Part shown: positions 23,001 to 34,372 of the stretch, in pieces
Numbering within the stretch: position 1 is the first letter of the stretch
Layout of the letters: each line of letters starts with the position of its first letter
Assembly (NCBI GenBank): GCA_028554755.1
Contig: JAPTOF010000008.1
Span: 12,092,501-12,156,500, forward strand
Length of the DNA stretch: 64,000 nt
From: Cordia subcordata
Lineage: Eukaryota; Streptophyta; Magnoliopsida; Boraginales; Cordiaceae
Direction: 5' to 3'
Translations under genes and position numbers: made by a program
The notes under the pieces: model-generated
What the model was told of the DNA's origin: nothing
The model's input: only the letters and a program-made list of their open reading frames with translations
Databases searched by the model: none

Positions 23001-24411
23001 ACACACTGAGCACATCTTGATATCATACATTTTTAAGGGGAACAACAAATACATACATTTAGACAGTAACCAAATCATTTTAATAGATAAATGTACATAG
23101 TAACCAAATCATTCTTACATTTAAATGAAATCATAGCGAACAAGTTGAAAAGTGTCCGGTACTTACAACTGAATTATATGTGCTGCTTATGCTGCCTCCA
23201 TGTGCTGACTCAGGATTTGAGTGCACAATTGGAGTTACTGGCAAAGATGAAGTTCTCTTCATCTTGGATGGCAAGATCTTTGTAAGAGAGAATGTCCTAG
23301 GAATCGTGGTCTTCTCCCGCCTCCTGGGCGAAGCTCCTAGAGCTAGCATTGCAGCCCTTTCAATATCAGAAGTTGTGTTCCGAAACTTAAAGCTCAACTT
23401 AGGAAGGAGGCTCCTCATGGATGATTTCCCCCTAGAAGATGAGGCTCCCGGGGATTCATTGCTTTTACCATAACTAGGGCTTGGAAGCGGGGAAAAATTC
23501 ACTCTTCTTGGGGTTGGTGATGGAGGCACATCTATCTTCACAAAATCATCAGAAGTGCCGACTATTCTTCCGGGCATCTCTAATACTACATTCTTCCTGC
23601 CACAGTCCTGACTAGATGACAATTCCTCCACTATTTCATTAGATTCTAGAACCTAAGACATAGTGAAACAATGTCAACAACCAAATTCAAAGATCATTCA
23701 ACCTTTTCACATTTAAAAAAAATAAAAAATAAAAACTTGATCAGTCTAGGCTAGACACTAAAAACTGTACAAGACTAATACTATGACATAGCTAGAAACC
23801 ATAATCTGGTATGGTTAGAAAACATTAATAACACTAGTTCCACGGCATAAATATCAATTAATCAAAGTACTTTCATCGTATTCTGTAGCTCTAGACTGAA
23901 CCATGTACAAAATTTGCTCTAAGCTCTCAGTAAATCATAGAAGTGACAACAACTAAATCACGTACAAGAAAGCAAAACTTACAAATAGAAGAAAACAAAA
24001 ACAAAATTCCAAACAGTAGAAAAAAGAGACGAAGCAAATGAAATTCTGACACTACAATTGCAGAAAACCCACCAAAGAATTACTATAAAAGGTTCCAAAA
24101 AAAAGGGACAATTCATTACACGAAACTCTGCGCTAAGAGGTCAGATTTATCTGGGTATAACATATGCTGGCTTACAATAGAAGTTCATGTTCCCAAGCTT
24201 ACAATAGAAGTTCATGTTCCCAACTCAGATAAGTGAATTCATCTCACATGATCATAACTTTATCAAATAGAACTTTTACACACACACATATGTATGTATG
24301 CACACAATGAAAAGCATGCAGAAAGGATACCTTATGACGAGGAGGGGCTGAATCAAAGGGTTGTTCATGGATTTCTTGGGCGAAAGATTTCTTCGGTTCA
24401 TCAGTTTCCAT
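20039..24411 (-). CDS. RING-CH (RINGv/MARCH-like) membrane E3 ubiquitin ligase, 8 exons
   Basis: Exons in transcript order: 24331-24411, 23167-23652, 22119-22293, 21268-21556, 20936-21008, 20777-20867, 20612-20691, 20039-20275, all in phase, giving 503 residues. The start METDEPKKSF fits a short first exon spliced to VLESNEIVEEL. Residues 1-247 are a Ser/Pro/Arg-rich, probably disordered extension. A C4HC3 RING-CH domain follows: C264, C267, C282, C284, H292, C295, C308, C311. After it come four hydrophobic segments, one in each of exons 5-8 (about 345-368, 377-392, 408-425, 427-447), and a Gln-rich tail. The family is plant RINGv proteins that anchor in membranes and present E2 enzymes; the substrate is unknown. 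Intron 4 has a GC donor. The gene is tail-to-tail with the WD40 gene. Confidence 0.92.
21009..21267 (-). other. GC-AG intron 4 of the RING-CH gene
   Basis: On the coding strand the donor is TACAG|GCAAGT and the acceptor TTTTCAG|GGTATGG. This junction gives the family-conserved QYR-VWQDVP. A GT donor a few bases away would insert unrelated residues and break phase. AG|GCAAGT is the perfect GC-intron consensus. Confidence 0.8.
24170..24223. repeat. Two tandem copies of a 27-bp unit in intron 1 of the RING-CH gene
   Basis: The unit starting GCTTACAATAGAAGTTCATG occurs twice, head to tail, identical, at 24170 and 24197. Confidence 0.85.
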
Positions 24412-24507
24412 TTATGGTAAGAAGAAAAAAATTTCTATATGGTGGCAAATTGGCTATAACTCTGAATCAATTGTATCAACAAGATTTTAGATTACATGAA
24501 TTATGAA

Positions 24508-24517
24508 GCGCGCGAGC

Positions 24518-24549
<32 letters not shown>
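24508..24549. repeat. (AG)n microsatellite beside an alternating GC tract, in the RING-CH 5' leader or promoter
   Basis: A GCGCGCGAGCGCG tract is followed by about 29 nt of pure AG repeat, starting 97 bp upstream of the start codon at 24411. On the coding strand it reads as (CT)n, a common plant promoter/5' UTR feature. Confidence 0.8.
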
Positions 24550-24553
<4 letters not shown>

Positions 24554-24963
24554 AAGAGGAATGTGGTGGAGGGGGGTTTTTTGCTGGTTTTGGTCGATAG
24601 AAGCTTGAGCCAACTGAAACTACAACTGGTATGAAGCGGGCACGGTAACTAACAGATGTAGTATAGGGGGCTGAACAACATAGTATAGGGACAGAGCAGA
24701 CAATTACACATACCATATAAAATAAATTTCCCCGTTTTAGCATTCTCATTCATTGGTTTAATCCTCGTCAATGGCCTAAAATTTTAACCCAATTTAGTGT
24801 TCATCTTGCCGTGTCTCCATCGCCGGTGTCAAATATATATTTTTTCTTTTTTTTAATTACCCCATCATTCCATTTTGTCGCTCATTACAATTTTTTCCTT
24901 TTTCAATTTATAATTCTTATTAGTGTTCATTGTTTATAAATAAGAAATAATCTTTTTTTAAGA

Positions 24964-25011
<48 letters not shown>

Positions 25012-25108
25012 ATAACTCATCTCGTGCAGGACATAAGATAAAAAACTAGTTCTTTCAAATAATTCAATGTGAATAATAGCTAGACTATAATCTATACTAT
25101 ATTAATAA
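24550..25108. other. Upstream region of the RING-CH gene with an (AT)n microsatellite
   Basis: No gene seen. A pure (AT)n run lies at about 24970-25005. The region from 24780 on is AT-rich and marks the switch from gene space to repeat space. Confidence 0.4.
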
Positions 25109-25980
25109 AGTTTTTTTTTTTTGCGAGTTAAAATCGAATTTGTATTAATCACAAAACAGTAATACTTACAAAAGAGAGGAAGAGGCCGACCCTATACAAG
25201 TATATTTTCAAGGCCCCAAAGGGTACAAATTTTTTTGTTTAGAGTGCTTGAAGTAAATTTACAATATAAAGTACATCTAAACTGCATTTTATTTTAAATG
25301 GAAGCAAAAATAGACTCATCACTTCTTGTTTGGTTGTTAAACACTCTATTGTTTCACTCAATCCAAATATGATATATCGAAGCACCAAGAAGATGTTTCA
25401 ACATTATTGCCTTGAAGTTTCTTTGGAGTGCCGAAGTAGTAAAATAAGATAAGATATCATTCCATTAGATTAGCACATCATTCACCATAGTAAGAGAAAG
25501 TCTCTTTCTCCAAATCCTTCTTGTGAAACAACATTCAAAGAAGAGATGATTTCTTGTTTCGCAACCCATATTACAGAAACAACAATTTGTGTTGATTGTG
25601 TAGCCCCAAAAAGAAGCCTATATTTTGTGTTAAGGCGATCATGGATGGCAAGCAACAAAATAAATACATGCCTCGGATAGTGACCCTTAAACCATACAAT
25701 GTTATGCCAAAGGACCTGTTGTTTCTTTGTCCTAAAGTGCTCCCAAGCATGCTTGAAAGAGAAATTTCCACAAGAAGAAAGTTTCCAACAAAATTTGTCC
25801 TCACAATCATAAGCAATAGGAGTACTTGGTGCAGCAATATGTGATAAATGAATTGGCCAATTCCAACCATTGTTTGAGTATAAATCACTAACCTTGGCAT
25901 GAAGACTCGGGTGTGGGAAAGTATTACTCCATTCCTGAAAAGTAAGCCCAAGGAGTGCCAATCATCCAACCAAAAGTGGG
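25109..25980 (-). mobile_element. LINE retrotransposon 3' end (zf-RVT domain)
   Basis: Minus-strand frame 25482-25961 encodes a zf-RVT domain: DKFCWKLSSCGNFSFKHAW, LWHNIVWFKGHYPRHVF, DRLNTKYRL. The Cys part of the domain continues in another frame (a frameshift near 25570). A run of 12 T at 25111-25122 on the plus strand is what the poly(A) tail of a minus-strand LINE would look like. The RT and endonuclease are absent, so this is a 5'-truncated, dead copy. Confidence 0.7.
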
Positions 25981-26059
25981 TATGGTTACCATTACCTAAA
26001 AGAAAATGTATGAGCTTGAAGAGTTGCCATATTAGCTTTTTTCAAAATGACACGTGCAT

Positions 26060-26700
26060 TTTAAAGCTTTTAGTATGTGCCATGTGGCACAATGTATTTT
26101 GTGTATTCAATGTATTGATCATTGTAATGGAGTTGATAATTAGCCATGTAATTGCATTACAATCATGTCTTGCCTATATAATTATATTGCATTAATAACA
26201 CATTTTTGTTGCATTACCCACTGTTTTAAATGTGCTTTCCATTGCTTTTCTATAATCATTGCAATTATGTGTGTATTGAGTGTATTGAATTTATTAATCA
26301 TTGCAACAAAGTTGGTAACTGACCATTTAATTAGCAGTTATATTGCATTTATACATTTCCGTTTCTTCCCTTTTCATAATCACTTGTTGGAACTTATCAT
26401 TGCAATATAATTGTATACCATGTCCTTGCCTTCACCCGTTTCTGTACCTGTACTTTAATTTTAGAAAGCTCAAAGACCACATCATAGTGTGTTCATAGTT
26501 GTACCCATTTCCGTTGTATTTACCCATTAATCGATAAATGCAATGTTTATATATGGTTGTGAAATTTCTTATAAAGACCATATCCTAGCATTTTCATAGT
26601 TGTACCCATTTCCATTGCATTTACCCATTAATCAACAAATGCAATCTGTATATATAGTTGTTAAATTTCTTATAAAGATCACGTCCTAACATTTAATGCA
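26060..26700. repeat. Degenerate direct repeats, CATTGCAAT-rich
   Basis: Two local duplications are seen. One of roughly 165-190 bp (TGTATTGATCATTGTAATGG near 26111 and the matching ATTAATCATTGCAACAAAG near 26293) is diverged. The second is a ~101-bp tandem pair with CATAGTTGTACCCATTTCC near 26494 and 26595, each followed by TTTACCCATTAATC. No coding potential. Confidence 0.65.
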
Positions 26701-26823
26701 TGCAGCTACATATACATTCCTTTCTCTTTTTTTCTTATACTACATACCATCCTTACAATTCTACGTTTTCAATACTCCTTTGCTTTATCATTATTTTTTT
26801 TCTTTGTGCAAAATTTCTTGAAA

Positions 26824-27186
26824 ATGGATCGTGAACAATATAGTGGTAGCTAATTGAACTCCAATTCACATGATTGGGGTTTAACTATCCGAGTTTCACA
26901 ATTGAAGGATGTTTTAAATTTTAAATCAAATAATGAAATTATAAGTTTAGATATGGTGCTGACTAATTCAAATGTACTTTCTTATGATGGGACTTTTATT
27001 TTTCATATATAAAATTGTGTATTATTGAGTTTTTAAAATTCTACTTATTTTCTAATATTTTACTTATTTATTTTCTTTATTTATAGGGTAATCATATATT
27101 GGCTTCTATTTGGAGAAAGTCTATCGATAGATATTGTCCAATATTAAGAGAACCAGGTATTTATTTTTTGAAGAATTTCTCAGCCT
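26824..27186 (+). pseudogene. Broken RPA-like (DUF223, OB-fold) gene fragment
   Basis: From ATG at 26824 the frame hits a stop at codon 10, then continues HDWGLTIRVSQLKDVLNFKS and NNEIISLDMVL. After an apparent intron ending ...TTATAG near 27088, it resumes as GNHILASIWRKSIDRYCPIL, REPGIYFLKNFSA and a stop. This is the N-terminal OB-fold pattern (W.+.RV..+W....K...E..SLDM.L...GN.I.A.I) of plant replication-protein-A-70-like DUF223 proteins, many of which are transposon- or Helitron-borne. It has a premature stop and no downstream domains. Confidence 0.55.
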
Positions 27187-28584
27187 AATTTGCTAAAGAA
27201 TTGTACCAAATAGTTGAATATGATAAAATGCTTTTATTTTTTTTTCTAAAAATAACATCTATCTCCAATATTTTGCTTATCAACTCAAATTTGACTCAAA
27301 ACACAAATTTATACCCATGATCATCATATTTTTTACTTTGTTTCAAAACTGCCATCCTTATCTAATGTTCCTCCTAATTTCCTTCAATAAATGAAAAAGT
27401 TTTAAATTACACTCTTTTTTTTAAAAAAAATTTAGAAATACAATTAGAATAATTAATAAAAAGATTGACCCGTGCAAAGCACGGGCTTCGAAATCCTTGT
27501 GTATAAAATAAGGTGTTTGGAGAAGTATTTGGCATTAAAAGCTGTGAATAGAAAAGTTTCTTGAAAGTATAGAAAAATTTTGGTTAATTAAAAACAAGCA
27601 AAGGAAACTTGTTTCTTTTTTCCGGTGCAAGGGAAGTTTTGTTGAATTAGTTTATAATAGGTTTTTTCTTTACATAAGAAGGTATTACACAATATGATAC
27701 ATAGCAATAAGAATATTTTATTGCGTAAGTCACTTGACAGTACGCGGTACTCTTAGAATTTAGAGGGAAACAAGTCTGAAGTTTGAATTTATTGTTTCAC
27801 TATATAGTATAAATAAATTTTAAAATTCATATTAAAATCACATATTAATTCTAAGTGTTCAAAGTTAAAAATATTACAAAGTATACTGTACACCTTCAAT
27901 ATTGTGTTCCTCTAGCACACTATAACCCTTCCTCTTGCCTTACTATTGTTATCTTTCTTCTTACTAGGAAAATAGACCATGTGATCGAACGAGCGGTTGT
28001 TATATTATGAACTAACTAAAAAAACACCTAATTTAAAAATTTCTAAAGTATGTTTTTGTGAGCAAGTTATAGTAAATATTTTATTTGTCTTTGTCCAAGA
28101 TTGACAAAAAGAAAAAGTAAGGAATCAATTTGATAAATTCTATAAGATATGGGGACCTATGATGTAACTCTTATACCATTAAGAATTAATTTAAAAATTT
28201 AAAGAAATATTGAGGACTATTAGTGAAATTTATCCTCTTATTAAAATTTTCTATTCACAAGTATATATTTGTTATGTAGGTTGAACTTATAATTTTTTGT
28301 AAAATCATAAAAGAATTTCATGTGTTTTTCTATAGACAAATTATTAGCTTGGGTAATATGCATGAAATTAGTAGATCAATATCAAATATAAAGTTATATA
28401 TCATAATGCCTCAATTGAATGTGTTAATTTATTTAAGCATGAAACATTACGTGAAATATTGCGTTTTCTATTTTTAAAAGAAAATTGAGACTCAAAACTA
28501 AATATTTTCAATTTAAATTAGTGACGATTCCAATTAAGTTTTGGTATTATGAAATATTATCATGAACCAAATGCAAGGATTTCG
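27187..28584. other. AT-rich intergenic region
   Basis: No gene seen. A near-palindrome, CCCGTGCAAAGCACGGG at about 27470-27486, is a motif often met at ends of small plant transposons, but I could not find its partner. Confidence 0.35.
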
Positions 28585-28887
28585 TGGCTCGTCCGGCATT
28601 TCTTTTTTTAATTTTTAATAAAAGGACATTTTTTTCTAAAAAGTTACGTTCTTTTTGGGATGAGTATTTGACTTGACTTAATAAAAATAAAATTCTACAT
28701 TTTTTTCTAAAAAGTTACGTTCTTTTTGGGATGAGTATTTGACTTGACTTAATAAAAATAAAATTCTGAAAAAACTCAAATTTCACTTCTTCTATAAGTT
28801 AAAAATTTTAACTTCTTAAAAAAGGTATTTTTTTTAAAAAATTATAAGAAAAAAAGTGTTTTTAAAAAATACAATCCGAACGAGTCC
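28585..28887. mobile_element. Probable MITE with internal 71-bp tandem duplication
   Basis: The ends GGCTCGTCCGGCATTT and, on the other strand, GACTCGTTCGGATTGT are imperfect inverted repeats. Inside, a 71-bp unit beginning ACATTTTTTTCTAAAAAGTT is repeated head to tail without a mismatch (28626-28696 and 28697-28767). Confidence 0.5.
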
Positions 28888-29837
28888 TCCGCATAAATGC
28901 AGAGATTCTTTATCTTTATAAAGTCTCATTAGTTTTAGAAAATTCATTATACGTTGAAAATTTTTTAAAACCAATTAATCAGTAAGGGCAGTTAATTTAT
29001 GCTAGTTCTATTTGTGGACCCCTATGCATGCGTCCTCCTTATGTACTATAATATCAAGGACAAAATGATACATCATCTAAATCATACAATAGACTTTGAT
29101 TACCCACTCTTAAACTTATTTTTGGTGGCAAAAAAAGGAAAGAAGATGAAGATTTCAAACTTATCAATTTTTGGTCAAGTCTTATCACTTTGTAATAAGT
29201 TCTCTCTTGAATCTAATTTTGATTTTGACTAGAGAGAGAGAGAGGGAAAAAATGTAAAAGAAGAAAGGAAAACCTGATTATGATGAAAATAGAAAAGCAG
29301 GAACCTTGTCTTTTTAACTTAAAATTAAAGTGTAACTCGTGCAATACAAGGGATAAGTAAGTACTTTTATATATTATGCATAAAAATTCTTACCGTTCAA
29401 AATGGATGATTCAAATATTAGGATTAAAGCAAGATTAAGAAAAATTAGATATTGAACCAAAATATTCAAAGAATATTGTAAATTGTCTAGTTGAACCACA
29501 AAAAGTGGAGGAGGAGCCAAATAACAATGTCCGGCATATGTGATGACCAAAATGTATGGATTTTAGTAAAACTTTTGTTTTGCACGAAGTTTTAAAGACA
29601 AGTATAGTCTCTATATTAATATCATGGAATTTGACCAAAATAATATCTATTAGGCAAAATTTGGTTTAGAAAATAATTTTTTGGTGATAAAAAATAATAC
29701 ATAATGTATTTCAGTAAATAGATTTCTCAGTTTAGGAAATTATTTTAACGTCAAAAATTTTTTTAGGGGAAAAAGTTAGAAGATATGATGATACATGGCA
29801 TTGTGAAAAAAAAAAAAAGAAGAGAGTGGACCATCTT

Positions 29838-29885
<48 letters not shown>

Positions 29886-30010
29886 TATTTAGATTACTTT
29901 TAAAGGAGATTTTTTTTTAAAAAAATTAGAATAGACGTATCATGGCTTAAATTGGACTTTAAGTAAATGTGATCAAATTAAAAGCGAAACCAAATGCCCA
30001 ATTATTGGAA
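28888..30010. other. AT-rich intergenic region with an (AT)n run
   Basis: No gene seen. The short plus-strand frame near 28999 lacks any motif. A GA-rich stretch lies at 29231-29250, and a (TA)n run at about 29843-29883. Confidence 0.35.
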
Positions 30011-30013
30011 AAT

Positions 30014-30350
30014 CACTACAAAAAAAATCCAAGAATAGGCTACAGTTTTACTACAAAATAACGAAGAATAGGTTGCGATTTTACGATATAGGTAGGCAGA
30101 TTTAGGTAAGATAAAGATATATTGTTTTGCAAAATAATTAATGAATGTATTTTTAGTTGGATTGGTAGATGATATGATTATAAAGTGCTATAATAAGGAA
30201 GGTTCAGTATTCGAATTGTGATGAAACATGGTGTAGTTTTTTAATAGAATTATATCTAGGCAACGTTTTAAAATAGTTGGCAGGCAAAAGTTTTAAAATA
30301 GCTGACGCCTATATAGCAAATCATCGTCTATCACCTACTTTTTTGTAGTG
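30014..30350. mobile_element. Short CACTA-type non-autonomous element
   Basis: 337 bp. It begins CACTACAAAAAAAATCC and ends CTACTTTTTTGTAGTG, i.e. perfect CACTACAAAAAA-type termini, flanked by the 3-bp direct repeat AAT (30011-30013 and 30351-30353). A CACTA start and a 3-bp duplication are CMC/CACTA hallmarks. No coding capacity. It lies at the edge of the older copia LTR that starts about 30354. Confidence 0.75.
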
Positions 30351-30640
30351 AATAAAGATTGACTGATTTTGGAATTGTAGAAACTAAATTAAAAAAACTA
30401 AATAATATTAATATAGAAATAGAAATGCAGTAATGCATAAATACAAAATTTATATTTGTTAAATTGAAACTCGAAATATTTAATGTCTTTTAAGAGATTT
30501 AAGCCCCTATAGTGGTGACAATGGCATCTCAGTGTATCCCTATCATGATACAACCGTTTACCTTTTGTGAATGTAACACTCAAATCACAAAAGCCAACAA
30601 TAAAAATAATGTTAAAACTCTCTCAATTATGTAAGCCTAT

Positions 30641-33600
30641 TGTATTGGCCCTATATAAATATGGTCCAATAAGTGCATCCTAAGACAGACCCATACTTGC
30701 ATGACTTATAGCTCTTACAAGGCAAAGGTCAACACTGGAGAATAAGGAAACAATCTTGAGATATGCTAGGGGATCATGATTGATACGTGATCGCGTGCAT
30801 GATTGAGGGGATCATATAAATCCTTTGCATGAATTATGGGATTAGCCTATAATGTACGATATGCATGTCTATATAAAGGGGAGCAAGAATAGTAAGAAGA
30901 CCACCACGAAGAAGCTTGTACATTACCCTCTCAACTCAAAATTCGTTCGCCAATAGCCCTACTTCCTTCAGAAAGAGGTTTCAATGTATCTCAAGAGATA
31001 GGTTAAGACCTTAATTGTAGATACCCTCTACAATTTGGCGCCTACCCTGGAGCCAAGCCGGTGAACCGAAAAAAAAAAAAAAAGGTAGAGCAAGAAAGAA
31101 TCTCCAGCTACATGGTAGAAAGCTTTCAACAATGGTGGCAACAAGACTCGAAGACTTTTTATTTTTTTGATGTCGTGTATTTGACCACCGAAGAAAATAC
31201 ACCGCTATTCCTTAGTTGCTTTCATCCCTCTCGGTATCATGTCGGTTCTCTATATCTGTGTTGCTTATATATGTTTATTTTCCCTGGTTTAAGAACATAG
31301 AGTAGTATGCAAGTTATGTATGTGTTAATATTTCTGTTGATTGATCTTGTGGAAGTAGAAAGCTATGTTTCTCTTTTTGTAAATGAAAAGAAATTAAAAG
31401 CAAACTCTTATTTGGATTGTTTGATTTATTGTTTAATGTTTGTTTTTAGTTGTTAATTAGTGGCTTCTTGGGAAGGAAAAGAGATTGTTATCAGACGTTA
31501 GTCATCTAATGGCATGCATGTGGTGAAATCAGGAATATGCAAAATTTGTGGTTCGCGAATGTAGAGCAAATTACTCCATTCTTTCTTGAATACACAAAGA
31601 GATTCTGGAAATAATAAAGAGTCTGATGGAGAGAAGCAAAGAAAGTCTTAGTTTTAGAATTGGGGTACATTCATTTCGGCTAAATGTTTACCATTTCTTA
31701 GAAATATGAAATTCCTTAACTTGCTTATTTATATATTATTTGCGGTGCAACTTGCATGTTTGCTTGATGTCCCCATTTACATGGTTCTTTTACTTAGTGC
31801 TTAACCAACAGAGTTTTGACTAATTGTTATTACCCTGCCTTTCTTCTTGTCATCCCTAGCATGTCTTATTGAATTTCTAGAATAATGACGTGCAAATTTC
31901 AAGTAAAATAATGCAATATAACACGCCACGTGCTTAGTTGACTTGGGTCGATATTTGTGGGATCAGCATGTCTTTCAATGTAAGTATCCCATGCATTATA
32001 TATATTTCGCATGATCTTATATTTAGTGATGATAAAACTTCAAACCTATTAATTAGATATCCTGCTTTCTACATGTCATTGGATAAATTCTTAATCAGTC
32101 AACAAATGATCATGCATAAGAATCCAACAACCTTTACTTATTAATGGTCGACTTTATTTATTGAAATAGAGTTATTTAAAACCATTTATCTTTCATCATA
32201 TTTAAAAGTATATGTCAATCTATTTATGAATCTTATAAAGTTAACTATTTTAGTCACACTCTCTATATTTATTTTGTGCATAGTAAAGCTTGTTCGCGAC
32301 ATTTAATTACTTTTGCCTTTCAATTTTCATCAAAGCTTATTCCTGCCCTTCAATCTAACATTAGGGCCAGAACTTCATATATGCATTGGTCCTTCGATTA
32401 TCATCAGGGCCGTGACATCACAGCCTTCTTATTTTCGTCAAAGCTTATTCCTGCCCTTTGATCTAACGTCCGGGCTATGACTTCAAACATGCATTGCCTC
32501 TTTGATAATTATTAAGGCCACAACATCACAGCCTTTCGTTTTTCATCAAGGCTTATTCCTACCCTTCGATCTAACATCAGGGCCAAGACTTCATATATGC
32601 ATTGATCCTTTGATTATCATCAGGGTTGTGACATCGCAGCCTTTCAATTTTCATCAAGGCTTATTCCTGCCTTTTGATCTAACATTAGGGCTAGGACTTC
32701 AAACATGCATTGCCCTTTGATTATCATCAGGTTCACGTCATCATAGCCTTTCAATTTTTATCGAAGCTTATTCCTGCCCTTCAATCTAACATCAGGGCCA
32801 AGACTTCAAACATGCGTCGCCCTTCAATTATCATCAAGGTTGTGACATCACAGCCTTCCAATTTTCATTAAGGCTTGTTCTTACCTTTTGATCTAACATC
32901 AGTGCCACCATTTCAAATATGCACCGCCTTTTTGATTATCATCAGGGTTGCGACATCACAGCTTTTTGATTTTCATTAAGGCTTATTCTTGCCCTTCAAT
33001 CTAACATCAGGGCCAAGACTTTATTTATGCATTGGTCCTTTGGTTATCATTAGGGTCAGGACCACACGATCCTTTTTCCACCCTTCAATTACCTTAAAGG
33101 CCCGCGACCATAGAGCATTTCAATTTAAACATCCTTACCCCTCGCCCATTTTTAGGGTCGCGACTCAACTATGTTTAACTAATAGATGCATCTCATACAA
33201 ACAATTAAAATTTTCCAATGCTACAAATGGAAAATTCTGTCTAGATAAAACTTCGACTATTAACATTATACAATTGATTAAACACAAAAGTTATTTAAGA
33301 GCTGGGCAACTCATGGTGTACATTTAGCAAATGACTAACTTGGGCAAACTCACAATAAACCTGGTTATGAGGTCTCAATTGTATGTACCTTTAGAGGATT
33401 TTCAATTTAATAAGCGGTCGATATTATTGTGATGTATGGAAAACAGGTGTAACTTTTGATTGATCAGTGTGGATTGTGAGAACTAGGAAAGTGCAAATTT
33501 ATTAAGTTGGCTCAAACTACTTTTCAACCTTTGTAGGCTAAGGAGTAGGGGCAAATCGTATTAGCCCTATATAAATATGGTCCAATAAGTGCATCCAAAG

Positions 33601-33949
33601 ATAGGCCCATACTCGCGTGGCTTACAGCTCTTACATAGCAAAAGTCAACACTGAAGAACAAGGAAACAATCTTGAGATATGCTAGGGGATCATGACTGAT
33701 AAGTGATCGCATGTATGATTAAGGGGATCACATAAATCCCTTGCATGAATTATGGAATTAGCCTATAATGTAGGATATCCACATTTATATAAAGGGGTGT
33801 AAGAACAATAAGAAGACCACCACGAAGAATCTTATACGCTTACCCTCTCAAACGACAATTTGTTTGCTAGTAGCCCAACTTCCTTCACAAAGGGGTCTTA
33901 ATCTATCTCAAAAAGTAGGTTAAGACCTTAATTACATGTACTTTTGATA
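30641..33949 (+). mobile_element. Non-autonomous LTR retrotransposon carrying a minisatellite
   Basis: LTRs of about 392 bp lie at 30641-31032 and 33557-33949; they share long blocks such as CAATCTTGAGATATGCTAGG. The primer site TTTGGCGCC follows the left LTR (31034 onward), a type common in Ty3/gypsy-like elements, and a purine tract (AAGGAGTAGGGG) precedes the right LTR. The site is the interrupted copia LTR: the uninterrupted copy reads CCTATAAACTATGAG, and here CCTAT (left) and CCTTT (right) flank the element, a 5-bp duplication with one change. The 2.5-kb interior has no gag or pol; it has a ~110-bp tandem array. LTR divergence is roughly 13%. Confidence 0.8.
32271..33170. repeat. ~110-bp minisatellite, about 7-8 copies
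   Basis: A unit holding GCTTATTCCTGCCCTTC, ATCTAACATCAGGGCC, TTTGATTATCATCAGGG and GTGACATCACAGCC recurs head to tail. CTTATTCCTGCC-like anchors fall near 32336, 32446, 32546, 32660, 32768, 32876 and 32981, so spacing is about 100-115 bp. Copies differ from one another by many transitions. The array forms the interior of the non-autonomous LTR element. Confidence 0.85.
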
Positions 33950-34372
33950 CCTTTAAAATATTAGAAGCACTATATGCAAGAAGAAATTGGATTTCTTTTG
34001 TATGTCTTGAAGTTTTGAGTATGCAACTATTTATAAATGGAAGAATTGGCATGATATAAAGCTCACCATAAATAAGGCATTTGAAGGGGTCTCAAAACAT
34101 CTTTGTATTAACCTTTTGGCTTAAAGCTTACCATAAAGAAGACACTCCAAGGGTTTCAAAACCCATATGCATTAACATCTCCATAACCAACATAGTAGTG
34201 AGATTAAAGGTCTTTAAAATGAATGAATGTTTGAGAAATAAGAGTAGAAATAGGAGGTCTTGGTTTAGCCTGCCTCCTACCTTGTATTTTTTCCTTATTT
34301 TTCAATAAATCTTAGGGCGTGTCGGCTCCCTTCCCTTAAAAAAAAAAACTAATTTCTCATTCAATTCCAATA

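Noticed and set aside
32276..33327. Several plus-strand frames rich in Pro/His/Ile
   Set aside because: Produced by the ~110-bp minisatellite; periodic repeats give open frames without selection.
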